The notes beneath the pieces are model-generated. The model did no database searches. It was not told where the DNA came from and worked only from the letters and a program-made list of their open reading frames with translations. The position numbers and the translations under genes were made by a program. Below are positions 43,068 through 53,453 of a DNA stretch of 64,000 nucleotides, piece by piece. Each line of letters begins with the position of its first letter. The first letter of the stretch is position 1. Source of the stretch: Rathayibacter sp. VKM Ac-2804 (lineage in GTDB: Bacteria; Actinomycetota; Actinomycetes; Actinomycetales; Microbacteriaceae); assembly GCF_009866655.1 (NCBI RefSeq), contig NZ_CP047420.1:2480001-2544000 (forward strand), given 5' to 3'.

Positions 43068-44681
43068 ATGGCGATCCAGATCCACCTCAGCGGCGACGCC
43101 GAGAAGGCCGCCGACCGCGTCGTGCCGGAGCTCGTCGCCGACGAGGTCGCCTCGGGCATCACCGCCCAGGTCCCCACCCTCTGGGGTGCGGCGGCCGAGG
43201 ACGAGTCCGCGAAGCGCCTCGGCTGGACCGAGTCGACCACCGTCTCCCGCCCGCTGATCCCCGAGATCCTGGCGCTCCGCGAGGAGTTCCAGGCCAAGGG
43301 CATCGACCACATCGTGCTCGGCGGCATGGGCGGCTCCTCGCTCGCGCCCGAGGTCATCACCCGGACCGCCGGCGTCGAGCTCACCGTGCTCGACTCCACC
43401 GCCCCCGGGCAGGTCCTCGCGGCCCTGAACGACCGCCTCGCATCGACCGCTGTCGTCATCTCGTCCAAGTCAGGCTCGACGGTCGAGACCGCCAGCCAGA
43501 AGAAGGCCTACGAGAAGGCGTTCACCGAGGCGGGCATCGACCCGCTCGACCGCATCGTGATCGTGACCGACCCCGGCTCCCCGCTGGACACCTCGTCCCG
43601 CGAGGCGGGCTACCGGGTCTTCAACGCCGACCCGAACATCGGCGGTCGCTTCTCGGCGCTGTCCGCGTTCGGCCTCGTGCCGTCCGGCCTCGCCGGAGCC
43701 GACATCGAGGCCCTCCTCGACGAGGCGGCGGAGGCGTCCCTCGGCCTGGCCGTGGACACCCCGGAGAACCCGGGTCTGCTCCTCGGCGCCGCGATCGCCG
43801 CCACCAGCCCCCGTCGCGACAAGCTCGCGATCGTGGCGGACGGCACCCACATCGTGGGCTTCGCCGACTGGGCCGAGCAGCTCATCGCCGAGTCCACCGG
43901 CAAGGACGGCACGGGCATCCTCCCCGTCGTCCTGGGCACCCTCGCCCCCGAGCTGTCGGAGGACCTCGCCGACGTGCAGGTCGTCCGCCTGGTCGAGGAC
44001 GCGAGCGCGCTGCACCTGTTCCCGCGCGACCGGCACGAGGGCGAGATCCTCCTGTCCGGCTCGCTCGGCGCGCAGATGCTGACCTGGGAGTACGCGGTCG
44101 CGGTCGCCGGGCGACTGCTCGGGATCAACCCGTTCGACCAGCCCGACGTCGAGTCGGCGAAGGTCGCGACCCGGGCCCTGCTCGAGAAGCGGCCCGAGCC
44201 CGCCGCCCCGGCGTTCACCGACGCGGGCATCGAGGTGACCGGCACGTCCGAGGTCACCGAGGGCGTCTCGACCGTCGCCGCCGCCGTCGACCGCCTCCTC
44301 GCCCAGCTGGGCGAGGGCGGCTATGTGTCGATCCAGGCCTACGTCGACCGCCTCGCCCTCCCGCAGCTGGAGGGCGTCCGCGACCTCCTCGCCGCGCAGT
44401 CGAAGCGCCCCGTCACGTTCGGCTGGGGCCCGCGCTTCCTGCACTCGACGGGTCAGTACCACAAGGGCGGAGCGCCGACCGGCGTCTTCCTCCAGATCGC
44501 CGAGCGCGCGAGCACGGACCTCGAGATCCCCGAGAGCCCGTTCACCTTCGGCCAGCTGATCCAGGCGCAGGCCGCGGGCGACGCGAGCGTGCTCGCCGAG
44601 CACGGCCGCCCCGTCCTGACGCTGACGCTGACGGACCCGGAGGCCGACCTCGAGGCGCTCTTCGAGGCGCTCAACACCTGA
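43068..44681 (+). CDS. pgi: Glucose-6-phosphate isomerase
   Basis: A 537-residue isomerase linking glucose-6-phosphate and fructose-6-phosphate. VLGGMGGSSLAPEVI, ISSKSGSTVETASQKK and NIGGRFSALSAFGLVPSGLAG are SIS-domain phosphosugar motifs. It belongs to the divergent actinobacterial form found between tal and zwf. It starts 2 bp after tal and is therefore coupled to it. A strong terminator hairpin follows. Confidence 0.93.
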   Translation: MAIQIHLSGDAEKAADRVVPELVADEVASGITAQVPTLWGAAAEDESAKRLGWTESTTVSRPLIPEILALREEFQAKGIDHIVLGGMGGSSLAPEVITRTAGVELTVLDSTAPGQVLAALNDRLASTAVVISSKSGSTVETASQKKAYEKAFTEAGIDPLDRIVIVTDPGSPLDTSSREAGYRVFNADPNIGGRFSALSAFGLVPSGLAGADIEALLDEAAEASLGLAVDTPENPGLLLGAAIAATSPRRDKLAIVADGTHIVGFADWAEQLIAESTGKDGTGILPVVLGTLAPELSEDLADVQVVRLVEDASALHLFPRDRHEGEILLSGSLGAQMLTWEYAVAVAGRLLGINPFDQPDVESAKVATRALLEKRPEPAAPAFTDAGIEVTGTSEVTEGVSTVAAAVDRLLAQLGEGGYVSIQAYVDRLALPQLEGVRDLLAAQSKRPVTFGWGPRFLHSTGQYHKGGAPTGVFLQIAERASTDLEIPESPFTFGQLIQAQAAGDASVLAEHGRPVLTLTLTDPEADLEALFEALNT

Positions 44682-44686
44682 TCCGC

Positions 44687-44733
44687 CGGGCGCGGCGCTC
44701 CGTCCTCCTCGCGGAGGCGGGGCGCCGCGCCCG
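44687..44733 (+). terminator. pgi terminator hairpin
   Basis: CGGGCGCGGCGC and GCGCCGCGCCCG form a perfect 12-bp stem around a 23-nt loop, 5 nt after the pgi stop. No T-tract. Confidence 0.65.
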
Positions 44734-44877
44734 CGGTCGTCCGCGCGGCCCGTCACGACCGCGCTCGCAAGCCCTCAGCGGAGCGGGCCGGCGTCACCCC
44801 TCCCCCTCCGTCACCGATAGCAGTGCGCCCAGGCGTCCGGCCCGCCGGCCGCCGCGGCACACAGAAGGACACTGCAC

Positions 44878-46416
44878 ATGTCTGTGGACATCACTCCCGA
44901 GTTCAACCCGCTGCGGTTGAGCTTCGACCGCCGGCTGAACCGGATCGCGGGGCCGAGCGGCCTCGTCATCTTCGGCGTCACCGGCGATCTCTCCCGCAAG
45001 AAGCTCATGCCTGCGGTCTACGACCTCGCCAACCGCGGCCTGCTGCCGCCCGGCTTCGCGCTCGTCGGCTTCGCCCGGCGCGACTGGGACGACCAGGACT
45101 TCGAGAAGGTCGTGCACGACTCCGTCAAGAAGTACGCGCGCACCGAGTTCCACGAGGAGGTCTGGACCCAGCTCGCGCAGGGCATCCGCTTCGTGCAGGG
45201 CGAGTTCGACGACCCCGAGGCCTTCAGCCGCCTGAAGACGACGGTCGACGAGCTCGACCGCGAGCGCGGCACGAACGGCAACTTCGCCTTCTACCTCTCG
45301 ATCCCGCCGAAGTCCTTCCCCCAGGTCACCGAGCAGCTGCGCAGCTCGGGCCTCGCGGAGCAGAAGGACGGCCAGTGGCGCCGCGTCGTCATCGAGAAGC
45401 CCTTCGGCAGCGACCTGACGACCGCGCGCGAGCTGAACGCCGTCGTCGAGTCGGTCTTCCCGCCGGACTCCGTCTTCCGGATCGACCACTACCTCGGCAA
45501 GGAGACGGTCCAGAACATCCTGGCGCTGCGCTTCGCCAACATGATGTACGAGCCGCTCTGGAACTCGAACTACGTCGACCACGTGCAGATCACGATGGCC
45601 GAGGACATCGGAGTGGGCGGCCGCGCCGGCTACTACGACGGCATCGGCGCCGCGCGCGACGTCATCCAGAACCACCTGCTCCAGCTGCTCGCCCTCACGG
45701 CGATGGAGGAGCCGATCTCGTTCGACGCCGCGGACCTCCGCGCCGAGAAGGAGAAGGTCCTCGCGGCCGTCCGCCTGCCGAAGGACCTGTCGACCGTCAC
45801 CGCGCGCGGGCAGTACTCCGGCGGCTGGCAGGGCGGCGAGAAGGTGCTCGGCTTCCTCGAGGAGGACGGCATGAGCCCCACCTCGACCACCGAGACCTTC
45901 GCCGCGATGCGCCTCGACATCGGCACCCGCCGCTGGGCCGGCGTGCCGTTCTACCTCCGCGCGGGCAAGCGCCTGGGCCGCCGCGTCACCGAGATCGCGG
46001 TGGTCTTCAAGCGTGCGCCGCAGCAGCTCTTCGCCGAGAGCCAGACCACCTCGCTCGGCCAGAACGCCCTGGTGATCCGCGTCCAGCCGGACGAGGGCGT
46101 GACCATGCGCTTCGGCTCGAAGGTGCCCGGCGCCGGCATGCAGGTGCGCGACGTCACGATGGACTTCGGCTACGGCCACGCCTTCACCGAGGCCAGCCCC
46201 GAGGCGTACGAGCGCCTCATCCTCGACGTCCTCCTGGGCGAGCCCCCGCTCTTCCCGCGGCACGAGGAGGTCGAGCTGTCCTGGAAGATCCTCGACCCGA
46301 TCGAGGAGTACTGGACCACGCAGGGCCAGCCCGAGCAGTACCGCCCCGGAACCTGGGGCCCCGATTCCGCCGACGAGCTCCTCGCTCGCGACGGCCGCAC
46401 CTGGAGGCGCCCGTGA
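44878..46416 (+). CDS. zwf: Glucose-6-phosphate 1-dehydrogenase
   Basis: A 512-residue enzyme making 6-phosphogluconolactone and NADPH. The coenzyme motif is FGVTGDLSRKKLMPAVY (about 34-50) and the active-site signature RIDHYLGKETVQN (about 201-213). ATG at 44878 has AAGGA about 9 nt upstream. It has its own upstream region (196 bp after pgi). The stop overlaps the opcA start by 4 nt. Confidence 0.97.
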   Translation: MSVDITPEFNPLRLSFDRRLNRIAGPSGLVIFGVTGDLSRKKLMPAVYDLANRGLLPPGFALVGFARRDWDDQDFEKVVHDSVKKYARTEFHEEVWTQLAQGIRFVQGEFDDPEAFSRLKTTVDELDRERGTNGNFAFYLSIPPKSFPQVTEQLRSSGLAEQKDGQWRRVVIEKPFGSDLTTARELNAVVESVFPPDSVFRIDHYLGKETVQNILALRFANMMYEPLWNSNYVDHVQITMAEDIGVGGRAGYYDGIGAARDVIQNHLLQLLALTAMEEPISFDAADLRAEKEKVLAAVRLPKDLSTVTARGQYSGGWQGGEKVLGFLEEDGMSPTSTTETFAAMRLDIGTRRWAGVPFYLRAGKRLGRRVTEIAVVFKRAPQQLFAESQTTSLGQNALVIRVQPDEGVTMRFGSKVPGAGMQVRDVTMDFGYGHAFTEASPEAYERLILDVLLGEPPLFPRHEEVELSWKILDPIEEYWTTQGQPEQYRPGTWGPDSADELLARDGRTWRRP

Positions 46417-47381
46417 TCGTCGATCTGCCCGACACCACGACGAGCGAGGTCTCGAAGACCCTCGTCAAGATCCGCGAGGAGGGCGGCGCCGTCGCCCTCG
46501 GCCGCGTGCTCACCCTCATCATCGCGACCTCCCGGGGCCACGAGGAGGAGGCGATCGACGCCGCCAACGACGCGTCCCGCGAGCACCCGATGCGCGTCAT
46601 CGTCGTCTCGAAGGACGACGGGCTCACCACGGTCCCCGTCGACGCCACCCCGCGCGTCGACGCGCAGATCCGCGTGGGCGGCGACGCCGGCGCGAGCGAG
46701 GTCGTCGTGCTCCGCCCGTTCGGCGACGCGGCGACGGACGAGGAGAGCCTCGTCACGGGGCTCCTGCTCCCGGACGCCCCCGTGGTCGCCTGGTGGCCGA
46801 ACAGCGCGCCCGAGAGCGCCTCGAAGTCGCCGATCGGCCGCATCGCGACCCGCCGGATCACCGACGCCTCCGCGCAGTCGAACCCGGCCGAGGCGCTGCA
46901 CCACCTGGCCTCGACCTACGCCCCCGGTGACACCGACTTCGCCTGGACGCGCCTCACCCTGTGGCGCGCCCAGCTCGCCGCCGTGCTCGACCAGCCGCCG
47001 TACGAGCCGATCACGGCCGTCGAGGTCTCCGGCGCGCCGGACTCCCCCTCGACGATCCTGCTCGCGGCCTGGCTGCAGCTCGAGCTCGACATCCCCGTCG
47101 ACCACGAGCTCACCATCAGTGCGACGGGGTCCAGCGGGATCCACGGGGTGCGCCTCTTCCGCGAGTCCGGCGTGATCGAGCTCGAGCGCTCGATCCCGAA
47201 CGTCGCCACGCTGACGCAGCCCGACCAGCCCGTCCACGACATCTCCCTGCCGCGCCGGAGCCTCCGCGACTGCCTGGCGGAGGAGCTGCGCAGGCTCGAC
47301 CCGGATGACCTGTACGGTGAAGTCATCTCGCGCGGTGTGGACATGCTCACCGAGAAGAACGACGCCCGCAGCGCGTCCTGA
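46413..47381 (+). CDS. opcA: Glucose-6-phosphate dehydrogenase assembly protein OpcA
   Basis: A 322-residue OpcA protein: MIVDLPDTTTSEVSKTLVKIREEGGAVALGRVLTLII start and the VVAWWPNSAPESASKSPIGRIATRRITDA block are typical. In actinobacteria and cyanobacteria OpcA promotes assembly and activity of Zwf. GTG at 46413 overlaps the zwf stop (GTGA), so the two are coupled. The frame is open upstream only as a shadow of zwf. Confidence 0.95.
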   Translation: MIVDLPDTTTSEVSKTLVKIREEGGAVALGRVLTLIIATSRGHEEEAIDAANDASREHPMRVIVVSKDDGLTTVPVDATPRVDAQIRVGGDAGASEVVVLRPFGDAATDEESLVTGLLLPDAPVVAWWPNSAPESASKSPIGRIATRRITDASAQSNPAEALHHLASTYAPGDTDFAWTRLTLWRAQLAAVLDQPPYEPITAVEVSGAPDSPSTILLAAWLQLELDIPVDHELTISATGSSGIHGVRLFRESGVIELERSIPNVATLTQPDQPVHDISLPRRSLRDCLAEELRRLDPDDLYGEVISRGVDMLTEKNDARSAS

Positions 47382-47477
47382 CACCGCCGCACTCCCCGGC
47401 CGCCGCCGCCCGCTCCCGGGCGCGGCGGCCGGCGAGACGGCCATCCGCCGCAGGCGACCGACCCGAAGGAGACCCCG

Positions 47478-48245
47478 ATGACCACTGACCGCCGTGTGCT
47501 CGTCCACCGAGACAAGCAGACCCTCGCAGGCTCGGTCGCCGCGCGCTTCCTGACGAAGACGATCGACATCCTCGACGACCTGGGCACGGCGAACGTGGTC
47601 CTCACGGGCGGGACGATGGGCGCGGCGACGCTGAAGGAGATCGCCGGCTCCTCCGCCTCGGGCAACGTCGACTGGACGCGCGTGCACTTCTGGTGGGGCG
47701 ACGAGCGCTGGGTCCCCCGCGGCCACGAGGACCGGAACGACGTGCAGGCGGGCGACCTCTTCGAGCGCCTCGACGTCCCGGCCGGGAACGTGCACTCCTA
47801 CCCCGCGTCGGACGAGGGCCTCGACCTCGACGGCGCGGCCGCCGCGTACGACGCCGAGCTCCGCGCGCACGCGACCGAGGGCCGCGACTACCCCCGCTTC
47901 GACATCACCTTCCTCGGCGTCGGGCCCGACGGCCACATCGCCTCGCTCTTCCCGGAGCGCTCGGCCATCCGCCACCCGCAGCCGGGTGTGCTGGCGGTCC
48001 GCAACTCCCCCAAGCCGCCGCCCGAGCGCCTCACCCTCACGCTGCCGCTGATCAACCAGTCCGACCGGATCTGGATGGTCCTCGCGGGAGCCGACAAGGC
48101 CTCCGCCCTCGGCCTCGCCCTGGCGGGCGCGAGCACCAACGAGGTGCCGGCGGCCGGCGCGTTCGGCCGCAAGCGCACGGTGTTCTTCGTCGACCAGGAG
48201 GCTGCGGCCGAGGTGCCGGAGTCGCTGATCGCCCCGAGCTACTGA
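47478..48245 (+). CDS. pgl: 6-phosphogluconolactonase
   Basis: A 255-residue DevB-type lactonase. LTGGTMGAATLKEI (about 34-47), HFWWGDERWVPRGHEDRND (about 72-90) and the GVGPDGHIASLFP motif (about 151-163) are diagnostic. It hydrolyses the Zwf product. ATG at 47478 has AAGGAG 6-7 nt upstream. Converges on rbpA with a strong bidirectional terminator between. Confidence 0.96.
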   Translation: MTTDRRVLVHRDKQTLAGSVAARFLTKTIDILDDLGTANVVLTGGTMGAATLKEIAGSSASGNVDWTRVHFWWGDERWVPRGHEDRNDVQAGDLFERLDVPAGNVHSYPASDEGLDLDGAAAAYDAELRAHATEGRDYPRFDITFLGVGPDGHIASLFPERSAIRHPQPGVLAVRNSPKPPPERLTLTLPLINQSDRIWMVLAGADKASALGLALAGASTNEVPAAGAFGRKRTVFFVDQEAAAEVPESLIAPSY

Positions 48246-48270
48246 GACCTGCCCGGACGGCTCGTCCGGG

Positions 48271-48316
48271 AACGACGAAGGGCCCGCCTCCTGAGGAGGA
48301 CGGGCCCTTCGTCGTT
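48271..48316. terminator. Bidirectional terminator between pgl and rbpA (ACGACGAAGGGCCC family)
   Basis: AACGACGAAGGGCCCG and CGGGCCCTTCGTCGTT form a perfect 16-bp stem; the inner CCTCC/GGAGG around TGA adds five pairs. Symmetric AACGAC/GTCGTT ends give a T-rich tail in both directions. Confidence 0.9.
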
Positions 48317-48341
48317 GCTCCGGCCGTGCGGCCGGTCGTGC

Positions 48342-48707
48342 TCAGCTGGGGGTCGCGGTGCCGCGGCGGGCGCGCAGCTGCTGCAGCGCCTCCTCGAGGA
48401 GCTGAGCCGCCTCGGCCTCGGTGCGGCGCTCCTTCACGTACGCGAGGTGCGTCTTGTAGGGCTCCGACTTCGCGACCTGCGGCGGGTTCGCCCGGTCGCG
48501 GCCCGCGGGGAGACCGGACTGCGGGGAGTCGATCACCTCGGGGATCTCGTCCTCCGGGAGAGCCGCCGAGAAGTGGCGCACCGTCTCGTTGCCGAGGGCG
48601 TCCCAGTAGGAGACCGCGACGCGCTCCGCGTGGTAGCCCCGGTCCTGCTCGCCCATGGGTCCCGCGCCGACGCGCGAACCGCGGATTGCACTGCCGCCTG
48701 ATGCCAT
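48342..48707 (-). CDS. rbpA: RNA polymerase-binding protein RbpA
   Basis: A 121-residue actinobacterial transcription factor that binds RNA polymerase and the principal sigma factor and stabilises open complexes. The AIRGSRVGA start (core-binding/basic region), the central ERVAVSYWDALGNETVRHFSA fold, and the C-terminal sigma-interaction domain PYKTHLAYVKERRTEAEAAQLLEEALQQLRARR are visible. It lies 11 bp after secG and is cotranscribed with it. Confidence 0.95.
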   Translation of the reverse strand: MASGGSAIRGSRVGAGPMGEQDRGYHAERVAVSYWDALGNETVRHFSAALPEDEIPEVIDSPQSGLPAGRDRANPPQVAKSEPYKTHLAYVKERRTEAEAAQLLEEALQQLRARRGTATPS

Positions 48708-48718
48708 TCCGTTTACCC

Positions 48719-48970
48719 CTATGCTCCGGTGTCGAACTTGGTGATGAGACCGAGCACCACGATGCAGGCCAGCCAGACGAGGCCGAGGATCACGGTGATG
48801 CGGTTCAGGTTGCGCTCCGCGACGCCCGAGGCACCGAGGTTCGAGGTGACTCCACCGCCGAACATGTCGGACAGTCCGCCGCCGCGCCCCTTGTGGAGCA
48901 GGATCAGCATGGTGAGCAGGAGGCTCGTGATGCCCAGGACGACCTGGAGCACGACCTGGAGGATGTCCAC
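48719..48970 (-). CDS. secG: Preprotein translocase subunit SecG
   Basis: An 83-residue SecG: two helices (about 2-24 and 56-78) joined by LLHKGRGGGLSDMFGGGVTSNLGASGVAERNLNRIT, the conserved loop. GTG at 48970 has AAAGG 7 nt upstream. The frame stays open upstream, but that sequence is arginine/proline-rich and not membrane-like. A TATACT box lies 42 bp upstream. Confidence 0.94.
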   Translation of the reverse strand: MDILQVVLQVVLGITSLLLTMLILLHKGRGGGLSDMFGGGVTSNLGASGVAERNLNRITVILGLVWLACIVVLGLITKFDTGA

Positions 48971-49011
48971 GCGGTACCTTTCGAAGTTCTGGCGCGTTGC
49001 ACGCCTCGACG

Positions 49012-49017
49012 AGTATA
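49012..49017 (-). promoter_or_regulatory. Putative -10 box of secG-rbpA
   Basis: TATACT on the minus strand, 42 bp before the secG GTG; leader of about 36 nt. No clear -35. Confidence 0.45.
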
Positions 49018-49098
49018 ACGGCGCCTGCGAACCCCCGGGGAATCGCGACGCCCCGTGTTCCGTCCGCTGTATACGCGGGCGCTTCGACTTCTGGTGGG

Positions 49099-49197
49099 GG
49101 GCGGAGGGGATGGCCTCGTCGCGGCGCCTTCCCGCGCTCCTGCGGAGCGCCCGCCAGACCCGAGCCTGTCGCCGCGACGAGGCCATCCCCTCCGCCC
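49099..49197. repeat. 99-bp element with perfect 28-bp inverted repeats
   Basis: Arm 49099-49126 is the exact reverse complement of 49170-49197 (arm core GGAGGGGATGGCCTCGTCGC). Inside the 43-bp loop a second perfect hairpin GCGCTCC-tgc-GGAGCGC (49134-49150) is nested. No target-site duplication flanks it. Confidence 0.92.
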
Positions 49198-49292
49198 GCG
49201 CACGCGCGAGGCTCCCACCGGCACTTCCGGGAGGATCACCGCGGAGAGGACCTGGGGTGGACGACCGGCCGCGCGGCGGCGAGGGCAACCGG

Positions 49293-49314
49293 CGATTCGC
49301 GTGCCAGCGAATCG
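49293..49314. repeat. Hairpin, 8-bp perfect stem
   Basis: CGATTCGC and GCGAATCG around GTGCCA, in the secG-tpiA interval; outer CCGG/CCGG could extend it across a small internal loop. Confidence 0.7.
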
Positions 49315-49371
49315 TCGTGGCCGGACGCAGGACGCTCTACGGGACGCGACCACCTCGAAGAGCCGACTGCG

Positions 49372-49396
49372 CCACGCCGCGCAGGGAGCGGCGTGG
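49372..49396. repeat. Hairpin, 9-bp perfect stem
   Basis: CCACGCCGC and GCGGCGTGG around GCAGGGA, 50-75 bp before the tpiA terminator. Confidence 0.7.
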
Positions 49397-49445
49397 ACGA
49401 TCGCGTGCTGTCGGAACCGCTCCCGGACGTCTGCCGCCGGAACGA

Positions 49446-49479
49446 CTGAAGGGGCGGGCCCTTGGGCCCACCCCTTCAG
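49446..49479 (-). terminator. tpiA (gap-pgk-tpiA operon) terminator
   Basis: CTGAAGGGG/CCCCTTCAG, one C-A mismatch, then GGGCCC/GGGCCC with loop TT: 15 pairs in all, 10 bp beyond the tpiA stop. Confidence 0.85.
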
Positions 49480-49489
49480 ATGCAGAGCG

Positions 49490-50281
49490 TCAGACGCCTA
49501 CGTGGTTCCGATAGCGCGCGATCGCAGCGAACTCCTCGACCTGGAGGCTGGCGCCTCCGACGAGGGCGCCGTCGACGTCGGGCTCGCGCATGAAGCCGGC
49601 GATGTTTCCGGACTTGACGGAGCCGCCGTAGAGGATGCGCGTCTTCGCCGCGGTGTCGGCGCCGAGGATGTCGGCGACGACGTCGCGGAGGGCCTTGCAG
49701 ACCTGCTGGGCCTGCTCGGGCGTGGCGGCCTGGCCGGAGCCGATGGCCCAGACCGGCTCGTACGCGACGACCAGGTCGGCGTCCGCGGGGAGACCGGTGA
49801 GGGCCTCCTTCAGCTGCGCGACCGGCACCGCGGACGGGCCGTGCTTCTCGAGGTCCTCGGCGGTCTCGCCGACGCAGACGATCGGCGGGACGCCGTGCTT
49901 GACGGCTGCAGCCGTCTTCGCGGCGATGTCCGCGTCGGTCTCGCCGTGCAGCGTGCGCCGCTCGGAGTGGCCGACGATGACGTAGTCGCAGTCGAGCTGC
50001 TGGAGGAACTGGCCGGAGATCTCACCGGTGTAGGCCCCGCTGTCGAACTTCGACAGGTCCTGCGCGCCGTACTTGAGCGGCAGCTTGTCGGAGTCGACGA
50101 GGATCTGCACGGGGCGCAGATCGGTGAACGGCGGGAACACCGCGACCTCGACTCCGTCGAAGTCGTGGTCGGCGTCCTTGAGGCTCCACGCGAGCTTCTG
50201 CACGAAGGCGATGGCCTGGAGGTGGTCCAGGTTCATCTTCCAGTTGCCGGCGATGAGCGGGATGCGGGATGTCACTGCCAT
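49490..50281 (-). CDS. tpiA: Triosephosphate isomerase
   Basis: A 263-residue TIM barrel: [11 protein letters not shown] (about 9-19, catalytic Asn/Lys), [13 protein letters not shown] (catalytic His, about 101-113) and [12 protein letters not shown] (catalytic Glu, about 173-184). The ATG at 50281 overlaps the end of pgk by 10 nt, so it is coupled to pgk. Last gene of gap-pgk-tpiA. Confidence 0.97.
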   Translation of the reverse strand: MAVTSRIPLIAGNWKMNLDHLQAIAFVQKLAWSLKDADHDFDGVEVAVFPPFTDLRPVQILVDSDKLPLKYGAQDLSKFDSGAYTGEISGQFLQQLDCDYVIVGHSERRTLHGETDADIAAKTAAAVKHGVPPIVCVGETAEDLEKHGPSAVPVAQLKEALTGLPADADLVVAYEPVWAIGSGQAATPEQAQQVCKALRDVVADILGADTAAKTRILYGGSVKSGNIAGFMREPDVDGALVGGASLQVEEFAAIARYRNHVGV

Positions 50282-51486
50282 CCGAGGACCTCCAGTCCGG
50301 GGAGGCGCTTCCCCTCGAGGAATTCGAGGCTGGCTCCGCCTCCCGTCGAGATGTGGCCGAACTGCCCGTCCTCGAAGCCGAGGGCGCGCACCGCGGCGGC
50401 CGAGTCTCCGCCGCCGACGACGCTGAGTCCGTCGACCTCGGTGAGGGCCTGGGCGACGGCCTTCGTGCCGGCCGCGAACGGCTCGAGCTCGAAGACGCCC
50501 ATCGGGCCGTTCCAGAACACGGTCTTCGAGGCCGCGACGACCTCGGCGAACCGCTTCGCGGTGTCCGGTCCGATGTCCAGACCGAGGCCGTCCGCGCCGA
50601 AGGCGGTGTCCTCGATGGCGTCGGCGGGGGCGGTCACGTACTCCGCGTCCGCTCCGAACTTCGAGGCGACGACCACATCCGTGGGGACGACGATCTCCAC
50701 CCCGAGCTCCTTCGCCTTCGCGAGGTAGCCGAGGACGGTGTCGATCTGGTCGGCCTCGAGCAGGCTCTTGCCGACCTCGTGGCCCTGGGCCTTGAGGAAG
50801 GTGAAGAGCATGCCGCCGCCGATGAGGATCGAGTCGACCCGCGGGAGCAGGTGGTCGATCACGCCGAGCTTGTCCGAGACCTTCGAGCCGCCGAGGACGA
50901 CCGTGTAGGGCCGCTCCGGCTTCTCGGTCAGACGGTCCAGGACCTCGAGCTCGGCGGCGATCAGCGTCCCGGCGGCACTGGGCAGCAGCTGAGCGAGCTC
51001 GTACACGCTCGCCTGCTTGCGGTGCACGACGCCGAAGCCGTCCGAGACGAACGCGTCGCCGAAGGCGGCGAGCTTCTCGGCGAAGGCACGGCGCTCGTCG
51101 GCGTCCTTGCTGGTCTCGCCCGGGTTGAAGCGGAGGTTCTCGAGCACGACGACCTGGCCGTCCTCGAGGGCGTCGACCGCGGCGGAGGCGGAGTCGCCGA
51201 CCGTGTCCTCGGCGAACGAGACGGGAGCGTCGAGGAGCTCGCCGAGGCGCTCGGCGACGGGCGCGAGGCTGTACTTCGAGTCGGGGGCGCCGTCGGGGCG
51301 GCCGAGGTGGCTCACGACCACGACTCGGGCGCCCTCGGCGACGAGCCGCTGGAGCGTGGGCACCGACGCGCGCACGCGGCCGTCGTCCGTGATCGTTCCG
51401 TCCTTCAGGGGGACGTTCAGATCGCAGCGGACGACGACGCGCGTGCCGGCGAGGGAGCCCAGTGAGTCCAGAGTGCGGAGCGTCAC
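50272..51486 (-). CDS. pgk: Phosphoglycerate kinase
   Basis: A 404-residue kinase: [13 protein letters not shown] (about 17-29), [40 protein letters not shown] [10 protein letters not shown] and GGGDSAAAV. Two GTG starts are possible: 51501 (409 residues) and 51486 (404). I prefer 51486 because the family begins at [13 protein letters not shown]; neither has a strong ribosome binding site and the gene follows gap by only 26 bp (from 51486). Confidence 0.96.
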   Translation of the reverse strand: MTLRTLDSLGSLAGTRVVVRCDLNVPLKDGTITDDGRVRASVPTLQRLVAEGARVVVVSHLGRPDGAPDSKYSLAPVAERLGELLDAPVSFAEDTVGDSASAAVDALEDGQVVVLENLRFNPGETSKDADERRAFAEKLAAFGDAFVSDGFGVVHRKQASVYELAQLLPSAAGTLIAAELEVLDRLTEKPERPYTVVLGGSKVSDKLGVIDHLLPRVDSILIGGGMLFTFLKAQGHEVGKSLLEADQIDTVLGYLAKAKELGVEIVVPTDVVVASKFGADAEYVTAPADAIEDTAFGADGLGLDIGPDTAKRFAEVVAASKTVFWNGPMGVFELEPFAAGTKAVAQALTEVDGLSVVGGGDSAAAVRALGFEDGQFGHISTGGGASLEFLEGKRLPGLEVLGWQ

Positions 51487-51512
51487 GGTGTCACTCGTCA
51501 CGGAGTCGTGAC

Positions 51513-53247
<1,735 letters not shown>

Positions 53248-53352
53248 GTGCGATCTCCTGTTCGTGGTCGTCGACCTCAGTGATCCGCCGGGTCTCACGG
53301 CCCCTCACCGCTGCGCGGGAGGGTGTGCCGGGGTGTCCTGAGCGACCTTTCC

Positions 53353-53358
53353 AGTCTA
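53353..53358 (-). promoter_or_regulatory. Putative -10 box of sodA
   Basis: TAGACT on the minus strand, about 105 nt before the sodA ATG, in a 206-bp gap after whiA. Confidence 0.35.
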
Positions 53359-53453
53359 GTGAGAGCCGCCCTCCGCACTCGGAGCGTTTCCTCCGTTCAA
53401 CCAGGAGACACTCAGCGTTCGCGCGCCGGAACGCCCGTCGGCCCGCGCGGGGC

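Larger units (their letters stand above)
48971..49489. other. 519-bp gene-free, highly structured secG-tpiA interval
   Basis: No frame here reads as a protein; the open ones are arginine/proline/serine-rich on both strands. It holds the secG promoter, a 99-bp element with a perfect 28-bp inverted repeat (49099-49197), two further hairpins (49293-49314 and 49372-49396) and the tpiA terminator. It could encode a structured RNA; no known family (RNase P RNA, tmRNA, SRP RNA) is recognisable. Confidence 0.7.

Noticed and set aside
49099..49197. Ordinary transcription terminator for tpiA or secG
   Set aside because: It lies upstream of secG and about 300 bp beyond tpiA, which already has its own terminator at 49446-49479; the 43-nt loop and 28-bp stem are also unlike terminators here.
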